A stretch of DNA of 64,000 bases from Ceratodon purpureus (lineage: Eukaryota > Streptophyta > Bryopsida > Pseudoditrichales > Ditrichaceae), in the NCBI GenBank assembly GCA_014871385.1, contig CM026427.1, forward strand, positions 13,600,430 through 13,664,429. The letters are read 5' to 3'. The notes below the pieces were generated by a model. It was not told the DNA's origin and made no database searches. It worked only from the letters and a program-made list of their open reading frames with translations. The translations under genes were made by a program, and so were the position numbers. This document shows positions 23,443 through 35,912 of the stretch, piece after piece (position 1 is the stretch's first letter; the number at the start of each line of letters is the position of its first letter).

Positions 23443-25711
23443 CATCTTCCAGGTCTTCATTTACATGGAGATTTGGGAATTATCAAACGGATGCAGTCAT
23501 ATGTTATAGAAATGCAGCAATTTGCATAATGCAGATTCTTAGGTTGTCACAGTACCGAATAGTTACTACTGAAGTTCTTACTGTCGTGGCACTAAGAAAA
23601 CTTCAAGGCACACCCAGGGGATGCAGACGCTTAAAACTATTGCTATTCTTATCTGTTAGCTGAGCAGCAAGCTTGTCGCTCCGATATCTCCTCGAGTGAT
23701 AGGTGCCTTAGCTGAGCAACAGTTGAATATATACCAGACCTGTTTACACTTCTGGACGTGTAACATTTGCAGTATTCGCAGTGCATATTTTATTTATCTT
23801 TTTATGCGTTATTGTTCATGCTTATTTAAATAGAACAGTTGATGTTACTGTTAGTGGACACTGCTAACCTCCGGTACTAATACTGTACTGTACAGTAGAA
23901 ACTGGTATGCTTGTCCCTTTTAACCAATTGAATCGCACTGCTGGTGACCTACTATTGCACGCACGGCGGAAATTGAAACCAAAATTGTGCAGAAATTAAG
24001 AAAACACGACAAAGATGTTGAATTAATTTCTTCCTCGCTGAGTAGAACCTGGCTCCACGAAAATTCAGAGATGTATGCAATCGAATAAACACAAACATGC
24101 GAATCACTCCAAGACGCTTCCCAGTTAACTGCCCTATGGCTTCATCACACAAGAGACTGAGAGACGCAGACGATTGTTCTCTCATTTTTAAATTTTAGAT
24201 TTATTGGGCACAGATTAAACTAAGTTTACTGACAGTGAAAATGATCAAAGCAGAAGCTGAATGATACCGTCTGAGAGGAAGTCAATACAGAGCTAGCGGT
24301 GATCACGTGATGAGGGGATAAACCGTTTGAGATTGCTTACACTCTACAGAACAGGGTCCAGGAAACGGTGTGTGGGGCTCAGAGGTAAAGCAAAAGTATT
24401 GAGAAGATTCTCGGTGTGAACGGTGGTGGTCCTGCGGATGGATGGGGCAATGCGTGGCATTCTTCCTCAATCGCGCGCTGTGGGCTCCATCTTCAATGTT
24501 GGTAGGCCACCGATGCTTATGATCCGGGCTCAGTCTAGAACATCACTGACCTAATTAATCGCTTTACGCTCCCTAATCTTGTGCATTGGACCACAGCCAT
24601 GTGTCCACACATTGAGCGCAGTAAAGGAGTTGTTCAGCACCTACAGATTGAGGAACTAGTGGCGACAGTGCCACCCCTTTCATGCCGACAATTCAGCTAG
24701 TAATCAAGTGTGATATCTTTAACGAGCACAAGCGTACAAAGCAGTCGAAGAAATAGGTTCTGTCTAGATCTTTCAAATGATTGTTGAACAATTAGTGGAG
24801 GACTAACATAAACTGTGATTAATTACCTTACTAACAGAGAGGAATGTACATCATATTGTGGAAATGTAATTTACTGTGGCAAAAAGTGCTCGGTTTGAAC
24901 AGGAATTTGTAACAAGACGATGGTAGCTGACATGAGCATTGAATCATTGAAGTTGTGAATTCCCTCAAGATGGTACAAAATGAAGAATCGTAATTAGAAG
25001 TGATTCTGAAAATCTTACCAGCTCTGGTCAAATTCTTGTCATTCACATCGATTGGCTGTGAGGTCTGTCTCAAGTATCTATGTATGCAGTAAAGAGTTCA
25101 TATTTTTCGCAATACTTCTTTAACCAGGACAAGGTTGCTCAACAGACGTATGAGATGTTCATTCATCATGGCGAAGGGGATACCATCTGCAGCGAACCAG
25201 TGTTACTGTATGTGCCTCTCTGATCTTCAAGCGAGAACATGTTGATCATCACCAAAACGCTCCAAAACTTATTACAACAACGCTCACGAATGCTTTAAAC
25301 CTCCTCTCGATTGGAGACAACGAGATTTATGACAAGAAACAGAGCCTTGCCGAAAAACTAACTTACTCTCAACTACATTTAAACATTTCGAGCCAAGTGT
25401 CAACCAATTCGTCTCAATTTCGAGATAAGATCATTTTCACAGGCAGCTCAATGCAGCTCATCACAACAGACATCTCGACGAGCGCCAGAACAAATCCAAA
25501 GAACAATGCACAAACAGGCGCAATGAAATTTCATCACAATGAATCGCCAGAAAATGGTGGAACAAGATAAGTACAACATGAGATGATTTCAAGTGCAGCC
25601 TTTTCATTACCAGTCAAACAAAAATTCATGAACAATCCACGAAGAACTATTGAGCACAAGACTTAATGGTATATGACCACTGATCCAAGGCCAGATATAT
25701 TATCGACAAAT
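23443..25711. other. Intergenic DNA between APX and rbcS copy 2
   Basis: Contains the APX 3' UTR and, at its right end, the 3' UTR of the minus-strand rbcS copy 2. Open frames in between are under 85 codons and unlike known proteins. No repeats or RNA genes are evident. Confidence 0.55.
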
Positions 25712-26369
25712 CTAAGAAGATGGCCTGGCCACCAAGAACCCCGCGATCTGCACCTGCTTGATGTTGTCGAAGCCCAACACACGGATGTAGCACTGCGGGT
25801 ACGCCTTCTTGCACTCCTGGATCTCGCTCAACACCTGGGATGCGTCGTTGCACCCGAACATGGGCAGCTTCCACATGGTCCAGTACCGCCCATCATAGTA
25901 CCCGGGGCTCCTGTTGTTGGTGCGGGAGATGACGCCCACGGGGTCGAACTCCAGGCAGGGGATAAGCTTCTCCCGGATCATGAAGTCCACCTGCTTGGAG
26001 ATGTCCTGCTCCGACAGATCGGGCATGTAACTAAAAGTCTCGAACTTGAGGTTGCCGGTGGGGTTCCATACCTGCATAACAAAAACTCATCAAAGTCAAT
26101 CACCCATAGCCAACAAATCAACACTCTAACAAACACACCAGCACACACAAAACGCAGCATCGACATAGAATGTGACTGACCTGCATACACTGCACGCGGC
26201 TGCCGTTCTGGACGGAGCTCAAGGTCTGGCTCTTGGCGGAGAAGAGAGTGGCGCTCTTGAGACCGGAGAAGGCCTTGACGGAGGTGGACTCGCTGGCTCC
26301 AACGCTGGATGAGGCTGCAGCGAAGGCAGCAGGCGCCACCACAGTGGAGGCAGCAACGATGGACGCCAT
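25712..26369 (-). CDS. rbcS: RuBisCO small subunit, copy 2
   Basis: Exons 26,369-26,181 and 26,071-25,712, with a 109-bp intron at the conserved position; 182 aa. The transit peptide and first exon give exactly the same protein as copy 1. In exon 2 I see only two amino-acid changes (KAYPQCY for KAFPQCY, and a final Ser for Ala). The intron has the same length and differs at only about half a dozen bases. Similarity is lost within about 15 bp after the stop codon and within a short distance upstream, so the match is confined to the transcribed core. This fits recent duplication or gene conversion with copy 1. Confidence 0.96.
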
Positions 26370-26540
26370 TGCAGCACACTAGCAAACTGCTGGCAGTGCA
26401 GAAGATGAGAGTGGAGAGCTCGACGGAGAAGCTGAGATGGATGCTCGAGAGACGATGGCTGTTTTATGGGAAATATCATGCAAATATCTTGCATCGAGGT
26501 TGTATCTGCGGATAACTGTGCATTATTTTCTTAATCTTCT
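26370..26540 (-). promoter_or_regulatory. Promoter and 5' UTR of rbcS copy 2
   Basis: Read on the minus strand it has TTATCCGCAGA (the complement of an I-box-like GGATAA) at about 26,516-26,506. A TATA-like CCCATAAAACAG follows at about 26,470, then a CT-rich leader, then the sequence shared with copy 1 just before the ATG. This is a more complete proximal promoter than that of copy 1. Confidence 0.5.
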
Positions 26541-29401
26541 ACTGGAGGTGTCGATGCACTCTAATGACTTTCCAAGTTTTATTTACAGGTTGATTATTGA
26601 CGGCAATAGTCGAACGGAACAGTGGATGTATTCAAATTGTGATTGAACTGGTTTCATGTCATTCTTGAATTCATTTACTTGTTTAATGTTGATCTAAAAA
26701 TTATTATGCTGCTTGGTGGTGTTCAAGATAAATATGAAAATATAACCTCTAACAAGAATCTAATGTAAATATTATTTAAAGAAGAAAAGTATATTAGATT
26801 TTACTTAAAACAAATTTAAAGGAGAATGCAGGGATTAGATTGAGATGTAAAAAATAATTGCTAATCTAGAAACTCAGCAAGACATAGATTGCTTCATAAT
26901 TTGTAATGATAAAAACCGAAGTGCATTTAGTCATACCTTTTATACATAGTATTGAGCCTGAGTTCTATGAAACGTTTTCTTTTAAATATTTAATTTGAAC
27001 ATAGTTATGAATCAGAAACAAGAAGTATTGAACATATGTTAATTTCAAGAAAAATGTAATATATTATTGTCACCTTTTTTTGATCTTTTTAAAATGTTTC
27101 TTTCTTATAATATGTTTAGTAGCTAGGTTTAATATTTAAAAATCAAATAGGTGGTTATTAAGAATATTTAATTCCTAACAATCTTCTAAAATCATTTTAG
27201 GTTAGTGATTTTTTTGCTTATTTAAATTGGCTTCTCTATACACCTTTTCATCACCAAACATTTTTGGAAATTTCAAGTTTTTGTTTAATCTAAATTTAGA
27301 ATTGACATTAATAAAATATATGTTTTATTAAATTATAAATAAAAATGTATGTGAATTTTCAAGCAAAATATACATAGAAACAACATAGTGTCCACCCAAA
27401 CATAAACATCCAAAAATAAGTGGAATGAAAACTCTCTTCACTCCAACCTCAAAAATAATTAAGGAGTTTTTATTCTTCTTTTGATGTTTCATTAGCCTAA
27501 TCTGAATATATGTTAGGCTAATGAAACGTCAAAAGAAGAATAAAAACTCCTCAATTATTTTTGAGGTTGGAGTGAAGATAGTTAGAATATATATATAAAG
27601 AGTAGTGTAACAATTTCTCTCCCTCGTTAAAAATTACAATGAGTTTGTTGTGATCACGTGTTGTGAAAAAGGAGGACAATGAGACAAAAATTATCAAGAT
27701 ATGAAAAAACTCTAGATGTATTAGAAGTGTTTTACAACCACATATTTATATAGAAGGATTGTAACCTTTTACGTTATCTGAGGTAACGTAAATTAAATTT
27801 ATGGATGGACAAAGATGGATTTTTATCTTGTCTCAACACTCCTTCCCGAACGATGAACTTCTTTGTCTCAACAAAGTGCATTGTCTTCAATTTGTCTGGC
27901 ATGATTATGGTAAGGCATTCAACAATGGCTCAATTCTCAGCACGTAAATTCTGGAGGGATGTCACGAGAACAAGCAATATTTGTGCATGGAGAAAATTAG
28001 TAGAAAGATAGAGCAAGTGGAACCATCATTTTTGGACTCTTCTACAATGTGTTATGAATTTTTGAAATTGGAAATATAGGTTTACATAAAATGGTGCCCG
28101 TAACTGACACCCTGTAATGTTTGCAGTAAGTACATGACACTATTGAATGGGGAAGCTGTTATGTACCTGTAAGTGAAATTACTAGAGCTCCATTATGGGA
28201 CCTGCTCCATCACAGAGGTCGTATCATAAAGCACATTCATTCACACCGACTATCATACCGTAAGCTTCGAGCAGGCAGTTGCGGTACTCCATCGATCGCT
28301 ACAAAGATGGGGTTGTATCAGATCGTGGAATCGTATTTCCGTCATGAGCAATGGCAGAATCTCAGCTTGGAAGGCTCAGATGGTTGGATTCATTCACGCC
28401 GTGCAATACTTACGAGGTGAGGACCACTCTGTAATTTTAGGGTTTTGCGCATAATTAGGGTTTTATGATTTTGAGCTGCGATCGATCGATTATGTGGCAT
28501 GCGCAGTTCCGCTGGTGGTTGCGAATTGCATTGTTATTTTTAGCAAATTGCTCTTCGGTTGAGCTCTCGTTGCGGCAGCAGGATCGCAATTTGTACGAGT
28601 ACGCCAATCAAATTTTGTTTCATTTTCATGAAACAGGCTTAGGATTTGAAAGCTCTCTGCAAACCATTGTGGCACTTACAGATCGTGTATATTTGGGTTG
28701 ATCAAATTTAATTTAGACTCTGTTTTTTTTTTTCTATTTTCTAAAAGCCTCTGCCATATCTTACTCTCTCTATCTCTTCTTTCTGTCGATGCTGTCAATG
28801 GTTCTTGGACCTCAATGGATTGAATGATGACATGGTAGAAACTAGTATAGTGTTGTCCCTGAGAGGGTTCAATAGTTTCTTAACCATTGATGTTATCATT
28901 TGTGGGCATGGATATTCAAATGATGGATATTTTGTTCATTTACAGAAGAGGTCTGAAGCTGCTACTTCGTCGTTGTGCACAGTAGAGTAGAGTAGCTCTT
29001 ACAGTAGCTTTCACAGTAAGGTACTGTAGATAGTCATGAACCAGCTGGCCGTCTTTCTCGTGTTAGCTGCAAGCTGTGAAATACTTCTTTTCAATCAACC
29101 CTTTGAAAGCCAAATTGATTCATACTGCTCGAATGAATTCTCTATGTCTTAGCACAGATCCTTGAATCCACTTGAAAAGTATATCTAGGCATTGATGCAA
29201 TCACTTGCTTTTGAGGTTTACAGTTGCGAAGGAACATGTTTTCGTTTTATTTCTTCAATGCAGTGAATCGGTTTGGATTACAAACACTGTTCATCTATAG
29301 CATTCGTTCTTCCTTCAATAAGCTAAGTTTTGAAAGTACAGACGCACATTTTTAGTACGTATTCTTTAAGTGGAGATTGCTGGCCCTTAAGTACGACATA
29401 G
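26541..29401. other. Intergenic DNA, mostly AT-rich
   Basis: AT-rich from about 26,640 to 28,000, with the long foldback at 27,430-27,582. From 28,000 to 29,400 composition is more even but no gene is recognised; frames are under 80 codons. No tRNA or rRNA gene seen. Confidence 0.55.
27430..27582. repeat. Near-perfect 70-bp inverted repeat (foldback hairpin)
   Basis: The left arm (27,430-27,500) and right arm (27,513-27,582) are reverse complements with about three mismatches, separated by about 12 nt. Arms include CTTCACTCCAACCTC and CATTAGCCTAA and their complements. Transcribed from either strand it would fold into one long, nearly unbroken RNA hairpin. That resembles a young MIRNA gene, a small-RNA-producing foldback or a tiny inverted-repeat element. 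It has no coding capacity, and I see no target-site duplication at its ends. Confidence 0.75.
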
Positions 29402-31968
29402 TCAGGGGTTGTGAATTGCTGTCGGTGATGGGCCTTCGTCAAGCTCAAAGCGGGGCTTGGCAATGAGGACGAGGGCGGTCTTCAAGCCTACGGTGAGTCC
29501 CATGTGCTCCGACATGTCCACGGTGTGCTTCCCATCCGGCAGGGACCAGTCGAAGACATACAGCAGGTTGGCTAGCATGAGCAACGAGGATGTGTTGCCC
29601 TGGTTGTAGCCGGGGCACATTCTCCGACCTGCTCCGAACGGAATCAGCTCGAAATAGTCCGATGCACTCAAATGGTTCACCTCCGGGCGCCCCAGAAACC
29701 TGTCCGGGTCAAAAGTGTCAGGGTTGGTGTACACACTGGGGTCCCTATGGATGGCCCACGCGTTCACCAACGCCATGGTGCCCGCTGGGAGATGGTAGCC
29801 CTGAAGCTCAGTCGCTTGGTTTGCTTGATGCGGCAACAGGAGTGGCACTGGAGGATGGATCCGATACGTCTCTTTGAGGATTGCTTGTAGAAAGCGGAGG
29901 TTGGGGAGGTCTGTCTCTTCCACCAAGCGGTGTGAATGAACTGCACCGTCAAGCTCCGCTTGTGCTTGCTTGATCAAGTCCGGTCTTGTGATCAGCTCCG
30001 CCATCGCCCACTCCGCCAACGTTGCACTTGTCTCCGTCCCTGCATTCAGCAACTCCTGCATTGAAAAATCATCAGCATTCAGTAGTAACAACTTCACAGT
30101 CAAAAGCGGGACACAGGACTGATTTGGGACCTTGGCCATGGCCATGGCTAAGATGTTCATGTTCAGTGCATTCAAGGCGGCTCATGCGTATGCATGAGTG
30201 ATGTCCATGGCCCGGGGTCTTTAATGAGTCATTCTACCCGTCAGAAGCGTTGGGTTTGCTACCGGAAATTCGATTCTGGGTTTTCGATATAGGAAGGAGA
30301 AGAGGTCAAAGTACCTGCAAGATCTTGAGGATGTACTTGTCAGGAAGGTATTGGCCATCGTCTAAGGGCGTGTGTAAGAATACATCTGCGACATTAGGGA
30401 CGTAACTTGGATCATTCTTTTGTTCTTCGTATTGCTGGCGATGCTTGTCGAGGTCGAAGACCTTTCTTGCAAACCTATTACAATCCTCCGTCGCCTTTTG
30501 AAACTTGGCTCTAGTTCCTTGCAATCGGTCAATGAAGCTCAAGTAGGGCACAAAGTCACCGATCACCATTGCACCTAACATTGCATTGTTCATCTTGAAG
30601 AGATATTCTCTCTCAATTTTCATCTTTGCATCTGTAGTTCCAAAGTACCTGCAGAAGTTGCAGGATAATTCACACAATGTAGTCAAAAAATGGTCTTATG
30701 CAATTATTCTAAACATATCAAATACACAGCGATCGTCAAGATTGTACCAAAAACACCAAGTTTTTTGGTGATCACAGTTGAGCACGTATTCATCGACTAA
30801 TAGCTACCACTTCCCATCTTCAAGCAATTTTCCACACATCTATTCCAACAATAGCCTTGATTTAAACAGAGAAAAAAAAATTTCTTGTGAAATTCATCAA
30901 ATTTCAATGGTATTTTCAAGATTCAACCGGCTAATGGGCCATCTCCATCGGCTGATAATGAACTACCTGTCAGTTTTTCCCAACCATTGATTCAAAGTGA
31001 TCAGCTTTTTACGTTCAACGTTGTTACATAGTTTATCTTTCCTCGTTGTTACATACTTTATCTTTCCTGCAATGAAGTCATTGTTTAAAACATACTACAA
31101 GAATTGCAGTGCTCAGGCATGTGAGTCAATCATACCTCTTGCCATTAAAGATGGCTGTCATGGTGTTCGAAGTGACGCCATACAACCAAACTCTAAGATC
31201 CACAGCATCACCCGTGGTCTTGCAATCCTCCACCAGGAGTTTGATCATGTGTTCAATCTCCGCAGCCCTGGTAGTCTGCTGCGCCGCATAACGCCCAGGA
31301 GAGAACAACTCCGTATTGAAGAATCGTCTCAACTTACGCCAGTGGTGTACATCGGAAGTCAAAGCTAAAGTTTTGTAATTCACCTCGTTGTGGTTAAACA
31401 TTGTATATGCTAACTTCGTCGGCCGAGCACTGAAATTTGCGTCGTTCGTTTGGTAAAACTCCTTCGCAGCCTTGGCAGTCGATATCACTATACATGGCAG
31501 CGACCCTGGCATATCATTCATGGAATAATCAACAGTCACCTCCACATGGTCACACTGGAAGCAGATGCAGACGCTTCTGAGTGACTGAACATCGGGAAAA
31601 TTCTAACTGATTGAACATTCAGAAGTGCCACTTTTATTTGCTACCACGTCTGTCAATGCATGCATGCTGTAGCTTGATCGAGCAATCTGGAACTGCTAGA
31701 AGTTATGGGAGAGTTGATGAGATGGGGTCGTCGATACGATCATACCTAAGCGGAGATACATGAGGCCTCCATATTTGGCAGCGAGTGTGGCAAGCGATTG
31801 GTGAGGCAGGCCACCGAGAGCAGGAAAGTTGCCGATCACGGGCCATGGCCACGGTCCAGGAGGCTGCCGCTGCCGCTTCCTTGCTTCGGCATACAAGTAG
31901 ATCAATACAAACGAGGCTATGGCGACCACCACGAGCGCAGCGAAAACTTCATTGCTACCTGATGCCAT
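29402..31968 (-). CDS. Cytochrome P450, clan 71 type, copy A
   Basis: Haem-thiolate monooxygenase, ER-anchored, substrate unknown. Four exons: 31,968-31,746; 31,505-31,136; 30,648-30,315; 30,055-29,402; 526 aa. The N-terminal membrane helix (ALVVVAIASFVLIYLYAEA) is followed by basic residues and a PPGPWPWPVIGN hinge. The I-helix oxygen-binding motif AGTETSA opens exon 4, with ExxR in KETYRIHP, then FDPDRF, and the haem loop FGAGRRMCPG with its Cys ligand. All are intact. Relative to copy B it lacks three residues in exon 3 (NNAMLGAM against NNALFEIAGAM) and one near the C-terminus. Intron 1 is 240 bp in both copies; introns 2 and 3 differ. It is head-to-head with copy B. Confidence 0.92.
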
Positions 31969-33291
31969 TGATCTATCGAGGCAGCTTCTGGTTCTGTAGT
32001 CTGAGAAATGCTAGATGACCCGAAAACATTTATAGTTCAGTTGCCAAGATATCGTCCGGACATAGTGTAGGGCACTTACCGCTCAGCCACTCACCGTCAG
32101 AACTACTTTTGTTATGACATTTCGTACCAAATGTTACCTTTCACATCATTGTGGGCTTCTTTTGCTACCTAGTGCATATATTACTCACAATGACCATATG
32201 ATATTTTTGCTGATGTGGATTTTCAGCGTTGTTGTATCATTCGATGTCTATGACCTGACTGAGATGGTTTGAAGACTTTTTGAACAAAGGACTAACCCGT
32301 ACGTCTGCCACATTCTTCTAGATGACAGAGGCATGACATCTGAAAGAATTTGGTAGTTGCACGTCACCACGTGGGAAAAGAATTGTCGGAAAGAAGAAAG
32401 GGAGAAAAGAATTGTATGGTGGAAAGAAGAAAGGAAGATAAAACTTTGTCTTTGTGTATTCATGAGTTCCCTTAGTTACTCCAATGGAACTCTTTATGGG
32501 TTGGTCCTTGTGAAAAGGTTGAAAAAAAACGCACAAAAAGTACTACGGAAGTGACCCTCTTAAAAACCTTCCTTGCGGTACTTTTAGAACCCTAAACCAA
32601 ATAATGAGTATATGAATTGACATTTTTAGGATACCTCTTAAACATACAGAGGGCACCACTTAATTAAAAGTGATTTTTAGATAGTTTTTGATTATTTTCT
32701 AGCCACTTTTTCAAATGACTGCATTCACTTTGCTTGGATTTAAAGCCCTCATACAATAACTTTAAAGTGTTTACTTTGCACAAATTTTTTTCAAGTTGTA
32801 GAAAAACAAGTTTAGAATCTATATTAGCAAAAAAAAATGATTTCAATTACATCTTTCCATCACTTTTGTGCATTTTTTGTAAAAGGGCTGAAATTGACAA
32901 ATAGTTAAGCACTTTTTTGGTCCACTTTACTATGCTTACATGTCATACTCCCTCAGTGATACCAACTTTCACTCATAATGATATCCAAAATCACCAAATA
33001 TTTCTTGACAATGCTTGGTGTGCCATTGGTCTACTTAAATAGTAAAAAAGGTATGGCAGTTTCAATCACAATTGTGATGCCCCCAAGAAAAATCTACATG
33101 TCAGAATTGGGGGAGGTGGTGGTTTTAGGACATCATACCTTATCATCATGTACAAAATGTCAAAAAGTGGTTCTGGGATCCCTGACGCTGAGTGGCTGTG
33201 AGCCGAAAGTGGTCTAGTATGTACTGTACTACAAATGTTTTCAAGCCAACTAGTTATTCTCGAACCAGACACTGCTTCGATCGATCGATCA
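31969..33291. promoter_or_regulatory. Shared upstream region between head-to-head P450 genes
   Basis: 1.3 kb between the two start codons. The 150-200 bp next to each gene are homologous in mirror orientation. Copy A has CTATAAATG at about 32,029-32,021 (a good TATA box about 55 bp before the ATG). The aligned site in copy B reads CTACAAATG (about 33,230), a probable loss of the TATA box. The stretch at about 32,220-32,480 recurs inverted at about 41,610-41,870. The stretch at about 32,955-33,210 recurs in direct orientation at 42,555-42,672 plus 50,000-50,135. The middle (32,500-32,950) is AT-rich with nothing recognised. Confidence 0.6.
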
Positions 33292-35912
33292 ATGGCATCA
33301 GGTAGCAATGAAGTTTTCGCTGCGCTCGTGGTGGTCGCCATAGCCTCGTTTGTATTGATCTACTTGTACGCCGAAGCAAGGAAGCGGCAGCGGCAGCCTC
33401 CTGGACCGTGGCCATGGCCCGTGATCGGCAACTTTCCTGCTCTCGGTGGCCTGCTTCACCAATCGCTTGCCACACTTGCTGCCAAATATGGAGGCCTCAT
33501 GTATCTCCGCTTAGGTATGATCGTATCGAATACCCCATCCCATCAACTCTCCCATAACTTCTAGCAGTTCCAGATTGCTCGATCAAGCTACAGCATGCAA
33601 GCATGGACAGACGTCGTAGCAAATAAAAGTGGCACTTCTGAATGTTCAATCAGTTAGAATTTTCCCGATGTTCAGTCACTCAGGAGCGTCTGCATCTGCT
33701 TCCAGTGTGACCATGTGGAGGTGACTGTTGATTATTCCATGAATGATATGGCAGGGTCGCTGCCATGTATAGTGATATCGACTGCCAAGGCTGCGAAGGA
33801 GTTTTACCAAACGAACGACGCAAATTTCAGTGCTCGGCCGACGAGGTTAGCATATACAATGTTTAACTACAACGAGGTGAATTACAAAACTTTAGCTTTG
33901 ACTTCCGATGTACACCACTGGCGTAAGTTGAGACGATTCTTCAATACGGAGCTGTTCTCTCCCGGGCGTTATGCGGCGCAGCAGACTACCAGGGCTGCGG
34001 AGATTGAACACATGATCAAGCTCCTGATGGAGGATTGCAAGACCACGGGTGATGCTGTGGATGTTCGAGCTTGGTTGTATGGCGTTACTTCCAACACCAT
34101 GACAGCCATCTTTACTGGCAAGAGGTATGATTGACTCACATGCCTCACTGCTGCGATTCTTCTAATAAATTTTTAATCAAAGATAAAGTATGTTACAACG
34201 AGAACTTTATCGAGTATTGAGCAGAAAGCTGAGCACATTGAAGCTCTGATCTTGTGGTGGAGATACCTTCATCAAACACACTAAATAGTGTATTTTTTTT
34301 TATGCTGTCTACTTGATATGTTTGGGATAAATTCATTAATAAGAGTTTTTTGAACACATTGTGAATCATCCTGCAACTTCCGCAGGTATTTTGGAACGAC
34401 AGATGCAAAGATGAAAATTGAGAGAGAAAATTTGGTGAAGATGAACAACGCACTGTTTGAAATTGCTGGTGCAATGGTGATCGGTGACTTTGTGCCCTAC
34501 TTGAGCTTCATTGACCGATTGCAAGGAACTAGAGCCAAGTTTCAAAAGGCGACGGATGAGGCTGAAAAGTTTACAAGAAAGGTCTTCGATCTCGATAAGC
34601 ATCGACAGCAATACGAAGAACGGAAGAATGATCCAAGCTACGTCCCTAATGTCGCAGAGGTGATATTGCACACGCCCTTGGATGATGGCCATATACCTTC
34701 TGACAAGGACATGCTCAAGATCTTGCAGGTACTTTGACCTCCTCTCCTTTGTAAAGCAAGAGAATTTTTGTGTAGAAAAATCATGCGAGTTATATGGCGT
34801 GACGGCACAATTACGAGTGTACGCACCATAACCGGTGCCATGTTGCTCTTGCCCCGGTGATTTACGAACCTTGTGGGAGGCCTTAATTAAATCACGGGCT
34901 TCCCTCAATGGGCAAGCTCTTGGCATCTCCGCCTACCGGCGTCGACGCCTTGGACCTTCCCATCGACGGAATCCCTTTATTTAAACCTCTCCTTACCTAA
35001 ACCCAAAACCCTCAAACAAATCATTGGTAGTAAACCCAACGCTTTTGCCTTCAGAGTTCCAGCTCTTGACTCATTTATAATATGGAAAGTTTGTTAGCAA
35101 ACCCAACGCTTTTGCCTTCGCTGATAATATAGAAAGGATCGCATTATCTTATCTTTTGTGTCACTCTTGACATACTCCTCAGTTTCTAGAGTGGCTCAAA
35201 ATAGGAAAAGCGTCGAGTTTGCTACCAGTGAATGCTGATGCTTTTTCATTTGCAGGAGTTCCTGAATGCAGGGACGGAGACAAGTGCAACGTTGGCGGAG
35301 TGGGCAATGGCGGAGCTCATCACAAACCCAAACTTGATCAAGCGAGCTCAAGCGGAGCTTGATGGTGCAGTTCATTCGCACCGCCTGGTGGAAGAGGCCG
35401 ACCTCCCCAACCTCCCGTTTCTACAAGCAATCCTCAAGGAGACCTATCGACTACATCCTCCAGTGCCACTCCTGATTCCGCATCAAGCAAACCAAGCGAC
35501 TGAGCTTCAGGGCTACCATCTCCCAGCGGGCACCATGGCGTTGGTGAACGCGTGGGCCATCCAGCGAGACCCCAGTGTGTACACCAATCCCGACACTTTT
35601 GACCCGGGGAGGTTTCTGGAGCACCCGGAGGTGAACCATTTGAGTGCATCGGACTACTTCGAGCTGATTCCGTTCGGAGCAGGTCGGAGAATGTGCCCCG
35701 GCTACAACCTGGGCAACACATCCTCGTTGCTCATGCTAGCCAACCTGCTGTATGTCTTCGACTGGTCCCTGCCGGATGGGAAGCACACCGTGGACATGTC
35801 GGAGCACATGGGACTCACCGTGGGCTTGAAGACCGCCCTCGTCCTCTCAGCGAAGCCCCGCTTTGAGCTTGACGAAGCTTGCCCATCACCGACAGCAATT
35901 CACAACCCTTGA
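33292..35912 (+). CDS. Cytochrome P450, clan 71 type, copy B
   Basis: Mirror duplicate of copy A. Exons 33,292-33,514; 33,755-34,124; 34,386-34,728; 35,256-35,912; 530 aa, the usual length for plant A-type P450s. The start is the ATG of MASGSNEV, shared with copy A; an ATG 19 codons upstream in the same frame has no counterpart there. Exon 2 begins at the GCAG just before GGTCGCTG, which restores the normal LRLGSLPCIVIS reading. Motifs intact: PPGPWPWPVIGN, AGTETSA, KETYRLHP, FDPGRF, FGAGRRMCPG. Intron 3 is 527 bp against 259 bp in copy A, partly through a tandem duplication. Its TATA position is altered, so expression may differ from copy A. Confidence 0.92.
35027..35122 (+). repeat. Direct duplication inside intron 3 of P450 copy B
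   Basis: AAACCCAACGCTTTTGCCTTC occurs at about 35,032 and again at about 35,098, about 65 bp apart, with similar ATAATAT(G/A)GAAAG downstream in both. Copy A has a single AGCAAACCCAACGCTT-type site in its intron 3 (minus strand, about 30,245-30,260). The duplication therefore arose after the genes split. Confidence 0.6.

Noticed and set aside
25673-26179. 168-codon plus-strand frame over rbcS copy 2 (also 11,460-11,942 over copy 1)
   Set aside because: Antisense shadow of a well-established gene; it appears in each rbcS copy only because the coding sequence is conserved.
33235-33291. Upstream ATG for P450 copy B (MFSSQLVILEPD)
   Set aside because: Not present in copy A. The membrane anchor and conserved start MASGSNEV begin at 33,292.
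33706-33754. Extra 5' coding in P450 exon 2 (VTVDYSMNDM)
   Set aside because: The intron acceptor GCAG at 33,751-33,754 restores LRLGSLPCIVIS, the normal P450 reading. The same holds in copy A.
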